Made by a program: the position numbers and the translations under genes. Shown here in pieces: positions 10,241 through 21,279 of a stretch of 64,000 bases of DNA. The notes beneath the pieces are model-generated. The model saw only the letters and a program-made list of their open reading frames with translations, was not told the origin of the DNA and did not search any database. The DNA lies in NCBI GenBank assembly GCA_036186865.1, contig AP025067.1:22513869-22577868 (forward strand). Direction: 5' to 3'. Each line of letters begins with the position of its first letter. The first letter of the stretch is position 1. Origin of the DNA: Eustoma russellianum. Taxonomy: Eukaryota; Streptophyta; Magnoliopsida; Gentianales; Gentianaceae.

Positions 10241-12391
10241 TTACTTGGGTCCTTGAATATTAGAGGTTCCATCCTTGTTTATATACCCTTTAGGTATCCA
10301 AACTTGGATGTACCTTTTGGGTACATATTCGGCTTTTTCATAAGTTGAATAAAGAGGATTAACATGTATTTGACGATTCCATTTAAAAGATGTTACATTG
10401 TTCATACATGTTATATCTTGGTTTATATGCATCATATTTTGGCCAACTATGATAATGAGTGTGAGGCATATGATTTTGTTTCTTGAATGACGCCATGTAT
10501 GTATAATCATATGATGTATGTGAATTCCTATAAGTCTTATAAGGAGGATATGTATGTTGCCTATATTTAGGGTTTATATGTATTATAATAAGTTGGATGC
10601 ATTTGATTTTGCTTAGATACCATTTTTATACATATATGCATAATTTTTATGTGATCTAGATGAAAAGTTTTGGCCTTGATGCTTTTGGAGGTGCATGTTG
10701 TATTTTTACCTTAGAAATAAGTAGAGGTAGGAGTATGCAAAAATATGTACATTTGACTTAGTTGTACTATATGGCAATTAGACTTAGATGATATAAAATT
10801 AGGTCTTTTTGTCTAACTTGTCATTTTCTTCTATATAAGCCTACCCTTTTTATCATTTCCGTATTTTTGTGACGAAATTAAAGTATCTAACATATTGGTT
10901 CCAGACTAAACTGTTCCAACATTTTTTCTAAATCTATTTTAGATGTAGTAAGTTGTGCTATTTCTTTTTCACAATTAACTAACTTAGTTTTTATATATTA
11001 TTTTCAGTTTTCAATGTATTTTCATTTTTCCTATGTGACTCAATTTTAATCTAAGAGAATCAAGAGTATTAGTAAACTCTTGTTTAAAAGATTCTAACTG
11101 ATCAGAAAATTCCAAGTTGACGTCTTCAACTTATCATTTCTTCAGTTAGTTTCTTTTTCTCTTTAGATAGCCTTTACAGTGAGCATGCATCTTTAAGAAT
11201 TCTTCATACATGTCATCAAATGACATTTCGTTATCAGAATCTATATCAGAAGAAGATATTACCTCGCTGAATACGAAGCAGACTTGAGCTTCTTCATTTT
11301 CTGATTCTGAGTCAGATGAGTCGCTCCATGTGCTCGCCTTCATTGCTCGTTTGCCTTTTCTTACATTTGGCTCCTTTGTTTTGGACCATTGAGGCTCCTT
11401 GTCTTTGACTTGCTTATTATTGTTATTATTATTTTTCTTTCCGGACAATCGTAAGAAATGTGTCCTTTTTGACCACATTCATAGCATTTTAATTCTCTAT
11501 TATTCCACTTGTTATTATTAAATTATTTTCTTTGGTTGAGAAGAGGATGAAGAAGACTGTTTGTCTATTTCGATTAGGCCGTTTGAAAAACTTTCTAAGT
11601 TTTCTAGCTATTAATATTAAATCATCATCTAATTCACTATCACTATTACTTCATCATTGTTTCTATGAGATGACTCAGATGATTTGAAAGCAACAGACTT
11701 ACTTGACATCTTTGATAATTCAGATTTTCGTTGATTCAATTTTACCTCGTATACTTTGAGTGATTCTATTAATTCATCCATCTTAGTAATTGACTTTGTT
11801 TCTTCGATTGCCATCACCTTTGGATTCCCATTCAGCAGGAAGACTTCGCAACACCTTTAGAACCTTCTCATTGTTTGTAAAAGATTTACCTAAAGCTTCA
11901 AGTGCATTGAAGATGTTAGTAATCTCAAATCCATAGATGTTATGGATTCGTTTGGCAAACATTTTGAAAGATTCAAGTTCAGTCATAAGCATATTTATCT
12001 TCGACTCTTTTACACCACTTGTTCCTTCACTGTTTTAACACTAAAGACTTCCACATCTCATGAGCACTAGTACAATTCGTACATAACCTGCTTCAGAAAC
12101 ACTAAGTCTATTCAAAAGTAATGCATTGCTTTGGCATTCATAGACATTTTCTTTTTATCTTTGGTTGACCATTCACTTTTATATTTCTCTACTTCTTGTT
12201 AACTTCATTAACTTTTTCAATTTTCGTTGGAATGTACGGCCCATCTTCAACTATAGACCATAAATCAATGTCTATAGCCATTAAGAATAGCTTCATCCTA
12301 AGTTTCCAATGAACAAATTATTACCGTCAAAAAGAGGAGGGCGTTGGGTAGACATACCTTCCATTTCACCATTGTGAGAAACAATAGCCAT
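10241..12391 (-). pseudogene. gag: Gag with extension (copy 2)
   Basis: Starts at the ATG at 12391 (MAIVSHNGEMEGM). Pieces include FDGNNLFIGNLG (frame lost), SFTNNEKVLKVLRSLPAEW, a zinc-knuckle region near 11440-11500 (frame-split), acidic/serine-rich sequence, a coiled-coil region near 10950-11230 and the tail ending DGTSNIQGPK at 10241. All parts align to copy 1, but almost every piece is in a different frame. The coiled-coil region has lost several single bases. Confidence 0.85.
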
Positions 12392-12489
12392 AGTATGTAC
12401 CTTGGATTTGAGACAAGTAGATATAATGAATCGTTGTTTCTTGGCCTTGTATGGTGTTGAATCTTGCTTCTTTTGAGTGGTGTGGTCTG

Positions 12490-12501
12490 TCTCTGATACC
12501 A
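12490..12501 (-). promoter_or_regulatory. Primer-binding site (copy 2)
   Basis: TGGTATCAGAGA on the minus strand, two bases from the LTR end, as in copy 1. Confidence 0.87.
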
Positions 12502-12503
12502 AA

Positions 12504-14545
12504 TGTTGGACCGTGCACCTGCAATAACACACCACTAAGGGGGGGGGGTGAATAGTGGTTAGCGGAAATTACGAAAATTATGAAAATTATGAAAATTTTC
12601 AGAATTTAACTTCAATGAGTTAACAAGACTCTATCCAAAAATCAAACAAAAATAAGATCGTTTGGCCCTTCAAATAAATAAAAAGATTCAGATGGTCAAT
12701 CTGGACAGAATTGGACAGAATGTTGTTGATTTTGTAAAACGTATTTTTCTTTGAATACTCAACCAAAAGGTGATCTTTATATCAAAACACTCCTTAGGAT
12801 GTGTAGATGAAGTTTCCAAAAGGCCCTGACCTTAACCAACTCTTGAAAAATACAGACTGAAAGACTAACTGCACTCCAGATTGGAGCAGTTATCGTGCAA
12901 AGACTGAAAGACTAACTTTCCCTTGCTCAAATCAAGTGATTCTTGTTGCAAATGAAAGCTAACAGTCTGGAGTGTAACTCCACCAAAAATCATGAATTTT
13001 GAAAGTGTTTAGATATTTTTTCAAATTGTGAGAAGTTGTGTGAAAACTGCAGTCAAAAACGGGCAGAAAACAGAAATAAAGAAACAAGAGAAGAACACCG
13101 AGAATTTATCCTGGTTCGGTCAATGTGACCTACTCCAGTCCCAAGGAACACCTTTCCTTGGATTTCACTATGGTATGAACCAAATTACAGCAAGAACCAA
13201 GCTTGATCCTTGGGTTAAACACCAACCCTATTCAAAACTTGGATGAACACCTTTATGCAACTCTTGGTTGCAACACCTCTATCACCTATTGATGTAGCCT
13301 TATAGATTTGGCTAATCAATCTTACAAATAAGACACAAGAAGGTGTGAATAGTGTAGCTGGACAACAACTAGAAATGGAACACCTTAGCTAACGCAAAGT
13401 ATGAACGAAAATATGAGAAGAGAATAGCAAGACAACAATCTTCAATTTTTGCTTTCAAGTGTGTGACTTCTCTTCTTCACCTTGCCTTCTATTTATAGAG
13501 TGAATTGATGGAACATTCCCTCCAACTTTTAGACCATGTGATGGCTGAGAATTTGAATTAAAACACCTTCATAATCATCTCAAACAATCTTGTCTCCATT
13601 ACATTAAAATTTGAAATTTCAAGTTGGCAACTTTTGCCAACTAGCTTGCTTTTGGTTTGTCTTCTTGTCTCCAACTCATAAAATGAGAAAAACATCATCT
13701 CCACCTGTATAATCACGTTTTGTAGGCTGTGTATATGTATACCAACTCAGATTTTGAGGAGAAATCAACAAATAATAGTTGACAAGGTTATGTCAACATA
13801 TAATATCAAAATTCCCATTCTCCTTGACATATTGTGATGAATCTTGCACCAAGGACACCTTGTAATCTCTTAAAGATGATGATTAAGAACATCCAATCAC
13901 ATATATATAAGAGTCTTCAAGAGAAAATAGAACGTGACATCGAATACCGTCACATATCCCGCTAACCGTCGATAAAATCATCAAATGAGAGAATAAAATA
14001 GAAAACCACCAAATAATCTTCAAGAATATACTAAATGAACTCCAGAATGAATATAATAAGATACTCAGAGATTCCTTGAGTAAAAATACCGAAACTGTCT
14101 TCGGGGGTAAAATGACCAAAATGTTCCTAGTGAGATAAAACTCCAGAAATGACCCCGATGGTCAGAATTAAATATAATAATACCTTCTTGATAATAAATA
14201 AGATGATAATATCTTATTGAATCATTTTCACCATGTCGAGTACCTACAAAAACTCAAAATACCACTTTTGCCCTTTTTGGTAAGTTGTAGAAACTTCGAG
14301 GGCATATTAGTCACAAGATATTATCATCATAAAAATCACATAATCACAACATGATAAACATATATAAATAATGTAAAAATAAAAACAACTATTTTATCAC
14401 ATTTTAGAAAAATATTTAACAACCCTAGACATCGTGTCATTTTTCTTCACTTATTCACTCTTCATTTATAACACCATATGTGACATTTTTAAGTATTCAT
14501 CACTTAAAATCATGACTTTGAAAATTATCCAAACATATTTCTCAA
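12504..14545 (-). repeat. Family A LTR (5' LTR of copy 2)
   Basis: Starts TGTTGG and ends ...TTTCTCAA, so the terminal CA is lost or altered. It contains the 239-bp segment missing from LTR 4760-6672 but has lost about 115 bp near its U5 end, where three GAAAATTAT-type repeats remain. A TATA box lies at 13488-13500. It abuts an inverted LTR with only a few bases between. Confidence 0.9.
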
Positions 14546-14549
14546 ACCG

Positions 14550-16476
14550 ATAATATCTGTGAGTAATATGCCCTCGAAGTTTCTACCAACTTACCAAAAA
14601 GGGCAAAGTGGTATTTTGAGTTTTGTAGGTACTCGACATGGTGAATATGATTCAAGAAGATATTATCATCTTATTTATTATCAAGAAGGTGTTATTATAT
14701 TTAATTCTGACATCGGGGTCATTTCTGGAGTTTTATCTCACTAGGGGCATTTTGGTCATTTTACCTCCACAGGACAAGTTTGGTATTTTACTCAAGGAAT
14801 CTCTTGAGTATCTTATTATATTCATTCTGGAGTTAATTTAGTATATTCTTGAAGATTATTTGGTGGTTTTCTATTTTATTCTCTCATTTGATGATTTTAT
14901 CGACGGTAGCGGGATATGTGACGGTATTCGATGTCACGTTCTATTTTCTCTTGAAGACTCTTATATATATGTTATTGGATGTTCTTAATCATCATCTTTC
15001 AGAGATTACAAGGTGTCCTTGGTGCAAGATTCATCACAATATGTCAAGAAGAAATGGGAATTTTGATATTATATGTTGACATAACCTTGTCAACTATTAT
15101 TTGTTGATTTCTCCTCAAAAATCTGAGTTGGTATACATATACACAGCCTCCAAAACGTGATTATACAGGTGGAGATGATTTTTTTTCTCATTTTATGAGT
15201 TGGAGACAAGAAGACAAACCAAAAGCAAGCTAGTTGGCAAAAGTTGCCAACTTGAAATTTCAAATTTGAATGAATTGGAGACAAGATTGTTGGAGATCAT
15301 TATGGAGGTGTTTTAATTCAAAATTCTCAGCCATCACATGGTCTAAAAGTTGGAGGGAATATGCCATCAATTCACTCTATAAATAGAAGGCCAGGTGAAG
15401 AAGAGAAGACACACACTTGAAAGCAAAAATTGAAGATTGTTGTCTTGCTATTCTCTTCTCATATTTTCGTTGATACTTTGTGTAGCTAAGGTGTTCCATT
15501 TCTAGTTGTTGTCCTGCTGCACTATACACACCTTCTTGTGTCTTATTTGTAAGATTGATTAGCCAAATCTATAAGGCTACATCAATAGGTGATAGAGGTG
15601 TTGCAACCAAGAGTTGCATAAAGGTGTTCATCCAAGTCTTGAATAGGGTTGGTGTTTAACCCAAGGATCAAGCTTGGTTCTTGCTGTAATTTGGTTCATA
15701 CCATAGTGAAATCCAAGGAAAGGTGTTCCTTGGGACTGGAGTAGGTCACATTGACCGAACCAGGATAAATTCTCGGTGTTCTTCTCTTGTTTCTTTATTT
15801 CTATTTTCTGCCCGTTTTCACTGCAGTTTTCACACAACTTCTCACAATTTGAAAAAATAGCTAAACATTTTCAAAATTCGTGATTTTTGGTGGAGTTATA
15901 CTTCAGACTGTTAGCTTTCATTTGCAACAAGAATCACTTGATTTGAGCAAGGGAAAGTTGGTCTTTCATTCTTTGCAAGATAACAGCTCCAATCTGGATG
16001 CAATCTGACCAGTTTTGAGAAAACTTAAATTCTGTATTTTTCAAGAGTTGGTTAAGGTCAGGGCCTTTTGGAAACTTCATCTACACATCCTAAGGAGTGT
16101 TTTGATATAAACATCAACCTTTTTGGTTGAGTATTCAAAGAGAAAGGCGTTTTGTAAAATCAGCAACATTCTATACAATTCTGTCTAGATTGACCATCTG
16201 AATCTTTTTATTTAGTTTAAGGGCCAAACGATCTTATTTTTGTCTGATTTTTGGATAGATTCTTGTTAACTCATTGAATTTAAATTCTGGAAAGTTTCAT
16301 AATTTTTTGAGTTGTGTACAATTATTTGTGAATTTTTGAAAAACGGGTTCTGAATCTGAGGTGGTTTCAGATTCTATTTTCAAAGGGGATTTCAACAAAG
16401 TGTTATAGTGTAATTTCCGCTAACCACTATTCACCCCCCCCTCTAGTGGTGTTTATTGCAGGTGCACGGTCCAACA
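14550..16476 (+). repeat. Family A LTR in opposite orientation, U3 start missing
   Basis: Reverse-complement relative of the LTR to its left, ending GGTGCACGGTCCAACA at 16476. It lacks roughly the first 220 bp of U3. A TATA box (CTCTATAAATAGAAG) lies near 15375-15388. Its end sits inside the protease of family C. The simplest reading is an older plus-strand LTR into whose U3 the minus-strand tandem was inserted; the missing 220 bp should then lie left of the window. Confidence 0.88.
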
Positions 16477-16640
16477 TAAAGTACATCACTAAGAGAGAAG
16501 GAATCGTTACCCACTTTGCCATGTCCTTTGATTTGGCCTTTGCTACCTCCAAAGTGAACTACTCCTCCATCTCGCATAGTGATCTTATGAAACAATCTTT
16601 TATTTCCCGTCATATGGTTGGAACACCCACTGTCCACGAC
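16477..16640 (-). pseudogene. pol (PR): Protease of family C, truncated by insertion
   Basis: Reads MDSGCSNHMTGNKRLF ... GGVVHFGGSKGQIKGHGK ... DSFSLSDVLY and then runs into the family A LTR. DSG is the aspartic protease active site. The residues after DVLY that belong to the LTR must not be read as protein. Confidence 0.88.
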
Positions 16641-17115
16641 CCATTGGAAGTCTTTCTCCTTGAGGTCTCCATTTAGTGCGAGTGCCTACAAAATCAACAT
16701 ATGACGTTGGTACCTTTTTAGTTTTGTGTCCGAGAGGGTTAGTAGTATGCACTTGACCCTTTGGCACCCATACAAGATGTGTATTTTTCTTAGCCATACA
16801 CATTCTTTCTACATGACCTTTCTTATTGCAATAAAATCATGTAGGAACACGTTTGTAAAAATTAGAATGATCATGATGTTTATGTGTAGGCATAATCCGT
16901 GATTCATTTTTATGCATGTTCTTCTTCGGTATCAAGGAAGAGGTTTTGGCAACGGATTTGACCAAAGGTTTTGATACCTTGGTTTCTTTTGCCTTGCTAT
17001 GAGGCATATGTCTTTGCTTTTTCAAAGACGATTTTGATTCTTTGAATGAGGGAGTGACAATACCACTTGGTTTTGTAAACTTTATCAAGGGCATAGTAGA
17101 AGGTTTCATGCTCAC
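16640..17115 (-). pseudogene. Family C gag-protease linker
   Basis: Basic, Ser/Lys/His-rich pieces (16837-17115 and 16600-16803), the second with HLVWVPKGQVHTTNPLG. WVPKG is the block that precedes the protease in all the Sirevirus-like families in this window. Frames shift twice. This is the Gag C-terminal tail or Gag-Pol linker, not an independent gene. Confidence 0.75.
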
Positions 17116-17125
17116 GCTAGATGCA

Positions 17126-18631
17126 TCATAGCCCTAAACCGGTTTTATCAATGCTAGCTCTTTGACTAATCAACATCTTGTTTAAAGCATGCTTCCCTTC
17201 AAACATCTTTTCCATGGTGCTCAAATGAATTTCATTTTCATATTTCAAACAACAATTCTCATTAGCAACACTCTCATACATAGTCATAATTAAATCATGC
17301 TCAAGTTGCAATGCAATGTTGTTTTCAAGTGTGACATTATATTCATTAATGCATTCTCTAAAGTCTCGTTTGACACGCTTATATTTTAAACTTAACAAGT
17401 CATTTTTCTCAATCATGTCATCAAGTTCATATTGCAATTTATAATGAGAAGATCTAGAGCATACCTCCATATCGTCTTCAATGGCCATGAAACAAGAATA
17501 TTCCCTATCAAGATCATCATCACTCATAGCTATAAGGGCAAGATCCTTGTCATCATCATGGTCACCTTCGGAGTCGGATAAGAGACTATCCCAATGAGCT
17601 ACTTCCGCTTGAAGAGCCTTCTTCTTTTGATAGATAGCTTTCTTATCTTTAGGGTGAGGATCCTTCACTCTACAATCCTTCATGTAATGACCATATTTTC
17701 CACACTTGAAACATTTGTTATCTTGGTCCTTCATTTTATCTTTATCCTTGGATAGAGTTCCTTTGATAAATCTTTTTGCCTCATCTCTATTCCTTCTAGC
17801 AAACTGTTTGAACCTTCTCACAAGAAGTCCAAACTCATCATCCGAATCATCCGTATCACATACCAACGCTTTAGGTGATTGTTTGATAGGATCATTTTTC
17901 TCTTGTTCCTCAAGTTGAATCTCATGAGTCATAAGATTCACATACAATTCATCCAATGTAAGAGTTTCAAGATCCTTTGACTCTTCTATAGCCGTCACCT
18001 TTGGATTCCACTCTCTTCCCAAGCTATTTAGAAGTCGGTGGTTAAGATCCTCTTGCTCAATCTTCTTTCCCACCGCATTAAGCAAATTTACAAGTTAGTG
18101 AACCGTTGAATAGTATCCTCTATCTTTTCACCCTTGGGAACGGAAAAATTATAGAATTGTTTCATTAACATTCTCCTCCTTGCTTTTCTAACTTGAGAGG
18201 TACCTTCATGAATCAATTCTAACTTCACCCACACTTCATGAGCCGATTGAACACCTTGAATTTTAGCTCTCTCATTTGGAGTAAAAGAACTATTCAAGAT
18301 GTCAAGAGCCTTTCTATTTATAGCAAATAGCAACTCCTCTTTCTTGAGTTGGATTATCATAATCAATAGGAGCCTNNNNNNNNNNTTGAGTTGGATTATC
18401 ATAATCAATAGGAGCCTTTGAGCCCTTTGTAACTTCTTTCCAAATCCGATAACCACAACCCCTAAGATGAGTCTCCATGCTGGATTTCCATAGAGAATAA
18501 TTATTTGGATCAAACATGGGTACTTTGGTATGTATGTTTGAAACGGAAGGTATCAAATTTTCTTGTCTTCTTCTTCTTCTTTTCGAAGACTCACTACCCG
18601 AAGATTCCCATGCATAAGGTGTTTCCTCCAT
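17126..18631 (-). pseudogene. gag: Gag of family C
   Basis: Begins MEETPYAWESSGSESSK at 18631. The N-terminal domain has MFDPNNYSLWKSSMETHLRG. A 32-bp duplication around an N gap and a frame change follow at about 18330-18420; the next frame reads LLFAINRKALDILNSSFTPNERAKIQG and ends at a stop at 18088. The following frame (17126-18085, 319 aa) resumes with LNAVGKKIEQEDL ... CFKCGKYGHYMKDC (about 17672-17717), an acidic stretch and a long coiled coil ending in KTGLGL. A single missing base near 18090 explains the second break. Apart from the gap and these indels the gag is complete. Confidence 0.88.
18376..18385. other. Assembly gap (10 N) with 32-bp duplicated flanks
   Basis: The 32 bases before the gap (from TTGAGTTGGATTATCATAAT on) are repeated exactly after it. 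This is the pattern of an unmerged contig overlap. The gag sequence reads sensibly if one copy and the Ns are ignored, so the gap is probably not real missing DNA. Confidence 0.93.
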
Positions 18632-18681
18632 ACTAGATAGGATCAAGCCTTGCTATTTGACCACCAAACAATCAAGGTTAG

Positions 18682-18693
18682 GCTCTGATACCA
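18682..18693 (-). promoter_or_regulatory. Primer-binding site of family C
   Basis: TGGTATCAGAGC on the minus strand, a perfect 12-base match to plant tRNA-iMet, two bases from the LTR end. Confidence 0.92.
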
Positions 18694-18695
18694 AT

Positions 18696-20086
18696 TGTTA
18701 GGTCCGTAAAACACACTAGAAGGGGGGTTTGAATAGTGTGTTAATCTAAGTATGGTTCTTTTTTGATTCTTTTTGCAATGAGAGTAACTAAACCAATACT
18801 TGATGTGTTCTTTGAAGAATATAACTTGCGGAAATGAAAGAACACCAAATTTATAGAGGTTCAAGTCAAAGACTCTACTCCTCTACCTTCTTGCTTTGAA
18901 CAAGAAGGATTTTTAAACAAGGGATTGTTATTTCTCTTGGGGGAAAACAAAAATCAAAATAAATACAAGAACAAACTAGGTTTTTCAACCCTAGTTCAAG
19001 AAACACGAAAAAAACCTCTTTGAAGCCTAGCCTCCTTAAGATCTTCCTTGCACCAAAGAAATCTTCTATGGAGTATGATGTAGCCTCCACACCATCAACT
19101 AGCTCTTGAGGCTTGATTTTTGACCAAAAAAGAAGTCACCTTGCTTCTTGACCAACAACTCAAATCTTACTCCTCACAATCCTCACTAAGAAGAACACTT
19201 CTTCTTTTACAACATACTCTCAACAATAGAGTAATAATACAATGATTTTGAGAGCAAATAATACAATGAAGACTTGAGAGCTTGAGATGAATAGTTGACC
19301 TTCAAAAATGAAGTCTTCAACCCTTATAGCTTCAAATTTTCGTCCGTTGGAAAGAGAGAGAAGAGAAAACATGCCATCCTCTCATGTATTGACACATCAC
19401 CACCTTGAGAAGACTTCTTGGGATTAAGTCAAGACTTCTTGAGGAAGTCTTGTGCATAAAGCTTAAAATAGTGAGATATTCTCACCAACCAAGGATATGT
19501 AATTCAAAAAGTAGCCACAAAAGTCATGATAGCATAGGGAATACAAAAGTGCTTTTTTTTCAAATATAAAGTACAGGAGAGAGAAAGTTACTTCAGTTTT
19601 TCGCGCATCCGTCTTTGTGAATGTAGCGCTCAATAAAGCGTTCGAAACTTTAATAACTTCATTTGTCTTTCCTGATAGAGCGCTATTTTCCTAGTTTGAA
19701 ACTTTCTGTCCTGAAGGCTTAATATCATAATCTAAAGCTGAAGCGCTCGATAAAGCGTTTGAAACTCTACAAACAAGTTAGTTTTATTTCTATGATCTGT
19801 TAGAGCGCTATTAGGCTCAGTTTGAAACTTTCTGTCCTCAGAAGTAGCGCTCCATAGAGCGTTTGATTTCTCAAGCTCCTTAAACAAGTTAGTTTTATTT
19901 CTCTAACATGTTAGAGCGCTATTAGGCTCAGTTTGAAACTTTCTGTCCTCAGAAGTAGCGCTCCATAGAGCGTTTGATTTCTCGGAAGACATTTTTTCTA
20001 TTATTTAAAGATATTTCAAACACACTCGTTTTTGAACCTTCTCTCTTCTTGTGTGCAAATCATCAAAACCAATTCTTGCATTAACA
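18696..20086 (-). repeat. 5' LTR of family C
   Basis: About 1,391 bp, TGTTAGG...TTAACA, with terminal inverted repeats TGTTA/TAACA. The left end is fixed by the primer site; the right end is inferred from the inverted repeat. U3 carries a tandem array of ~110-bp units, each with AGCGCT (starts at 19625, 19742, 19846 and 19957). Confidence 0.8.
19625..19985 (-). repeat. Tandem ~110-bp repeats in the family C U3
   Basis: Three full units plus part of a fourth, spaced 117, 104 and 111 bp. Each has AGCGCTC(C/G/A)ATA(A/G)AGCG, a second AGCGCT preceded by GTTAGAGCGC or similar, and TTTGAAACTTTCTGTCCT. The last two units are nearly identical. In the element's own orientation they lie in U3, where enhancers usually sit. 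Confidence 0.85.
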
Positions 20087-20200
20087 GGGAAAACAGTCGG
20101 CCTTTACCCAAGTTTATGAGTTATTGCTTTCTTACAATATATTTCATCTTTTATATAGAAGTCAATCTTGTCTGACTTGAATTATTTCCAATAAATGATT
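20087..20200 (+). repeat. Relic of a family D LTR end
   Basis: CAGTCGGCCTTTAC and, 60 bp on, GAAGTCAATCTTGTCTGACT match the last 70 bp of the family D LTR at 26415-26477, with extra sequence between them. It is too short to place an element. Confidence 0.5.
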
Positions 20201-21279
20201 AATCATTTACAATCATATCATGTTTAGCCTTTTTTTTATTGTAGTTGGATTTTGTCAATCGTGTTTAGCAACTCTTTTGATGCTGCATTTTTTTACTTCT
20301 CCAATTTTTTGGGACTGGGAAGAAGGGGGGAAAGTATTGTGGAGGAAAGGGGAGGCGACTGTGGACTCGTAGTTCCGGTGTTGGTTTTGTAGAGAGACGT
20401 TGGGAGGTAGAAGATAGTTAAAATTGAATTGTGGGATCAGATTTTGCAAACGGAAAAAGCTCCTGCGTGGACAAATCATGGATGAAGGATAAATATGAAA
20501 ATATATATTTTTTTGTTTTGCTGAATATAAGTATTTTTTGCTAGTATGTCTTTGGTTGACTAAGGTTTTTAACATTTTAGGTAATTTCGATGTAGACTTA
20601 TATTTTGAAATTTAAACAGTAACTTTTTTTTCCTAAAAGAAAGATTATGCATTCCTTTTAATAAATTGTATGTAATATTCTCTCTTATAAGTCATGGTGC
20701 GAGATTCTACCACGTATCAGTTTAATCAAGTTCAGCTATTAGTTTTTTCAAATGCTGCGACTGGATTTCTCAAATTTCAGCTACGAGTTTATTTAAGTGT
20801 AGCTGCTAGTAGTGTGTCATTTTCCTTTACATAAAAGTTTAGGGTGAAAAGAGACTCTTCGAGTCGAGAGTCCGGATCAATCTCATTGAAGTTTCGTAGT
20901 AGAATTTATAGACTGTCTACTAAAAAAATTATTCGTAGTGGGATTTGAGATTTAAGACTATATAAATTGAGATAGACAAATTTTACCAGCTGAACTGGCC
21001 GTCGGTTATACATGTTCAGTTAATCGCAGCAATTGTTGCCGTAGTTCCCAATATCCATTTTCCTTAACTTTACAGGCAAAAGTTAATGTCCTTTTAAATT
21101 TTATATGTTGACGTGGTTGTCTGGCATAATGGAGATAATTCTTGACACCTGTGTTAATATAATGGAAGGAAAAGTTGAAATTCTTTGTATTCGCATGAAA
21201 TTAAATGATTTCTACTTCAATGTTTAGTATGCATTGTTAATTCATACGAAACTCAGATTCTATAAAGATTAGAGAACGA
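20201..21279. other. Unclassified AT-rich interval
   Basis: No convincing coding sequence; the 106-residue frame at 20255-20575 has no recognisable domain and low-complexity composition. The right part (about 20950-21280) may include the U5 end of the minus-strand family D LTR, but I could not find a clean boundary. Confidence 0.5.

Larger units (their letters stand above)
6673..12503 (-). mobile_element. Family A copia retrotransposon, copy 2 internal region
   Basis: Full-length internal domain between LTRs 4760-6672 and 12504-14545, with gag, PR, INT, RT, RNase H, polypurine tract and primer site all recognisable. It is very close to copy 1 over their shared extent. Its two flanking LTRs differ by indels of about 239 and 115 bp, so they are not a pristine pair. 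Each domain is broken by short indels. Confidence 0.93.
16477..18695 (-). mobile_element. Family C copia retrotransposon, 5' half
   Basis: Primer site, gag, linker and the start of protease of a third Sirevirus-like family. The protease is cut at SLSDVLY by the family A LTR ending at 16476, so INT, RT and RNase H, if they exist, lie left of the window. The bases next to the junction, TAAAG (16477-16481), are the candidate target duplication. Confidence 0.87.

Noticed and set aside
13883..14119. 78-residue frame in the LTR, mirrored at 14849-15079
   Set aside because: Both are readings of the two arms of the inverted LTR pair; neither has a recognisable domain.
20255..20575. 106-residue minus frame as a host gene
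   Set aside because: No domain, low-complexity composition, and flanked by LTR relics.
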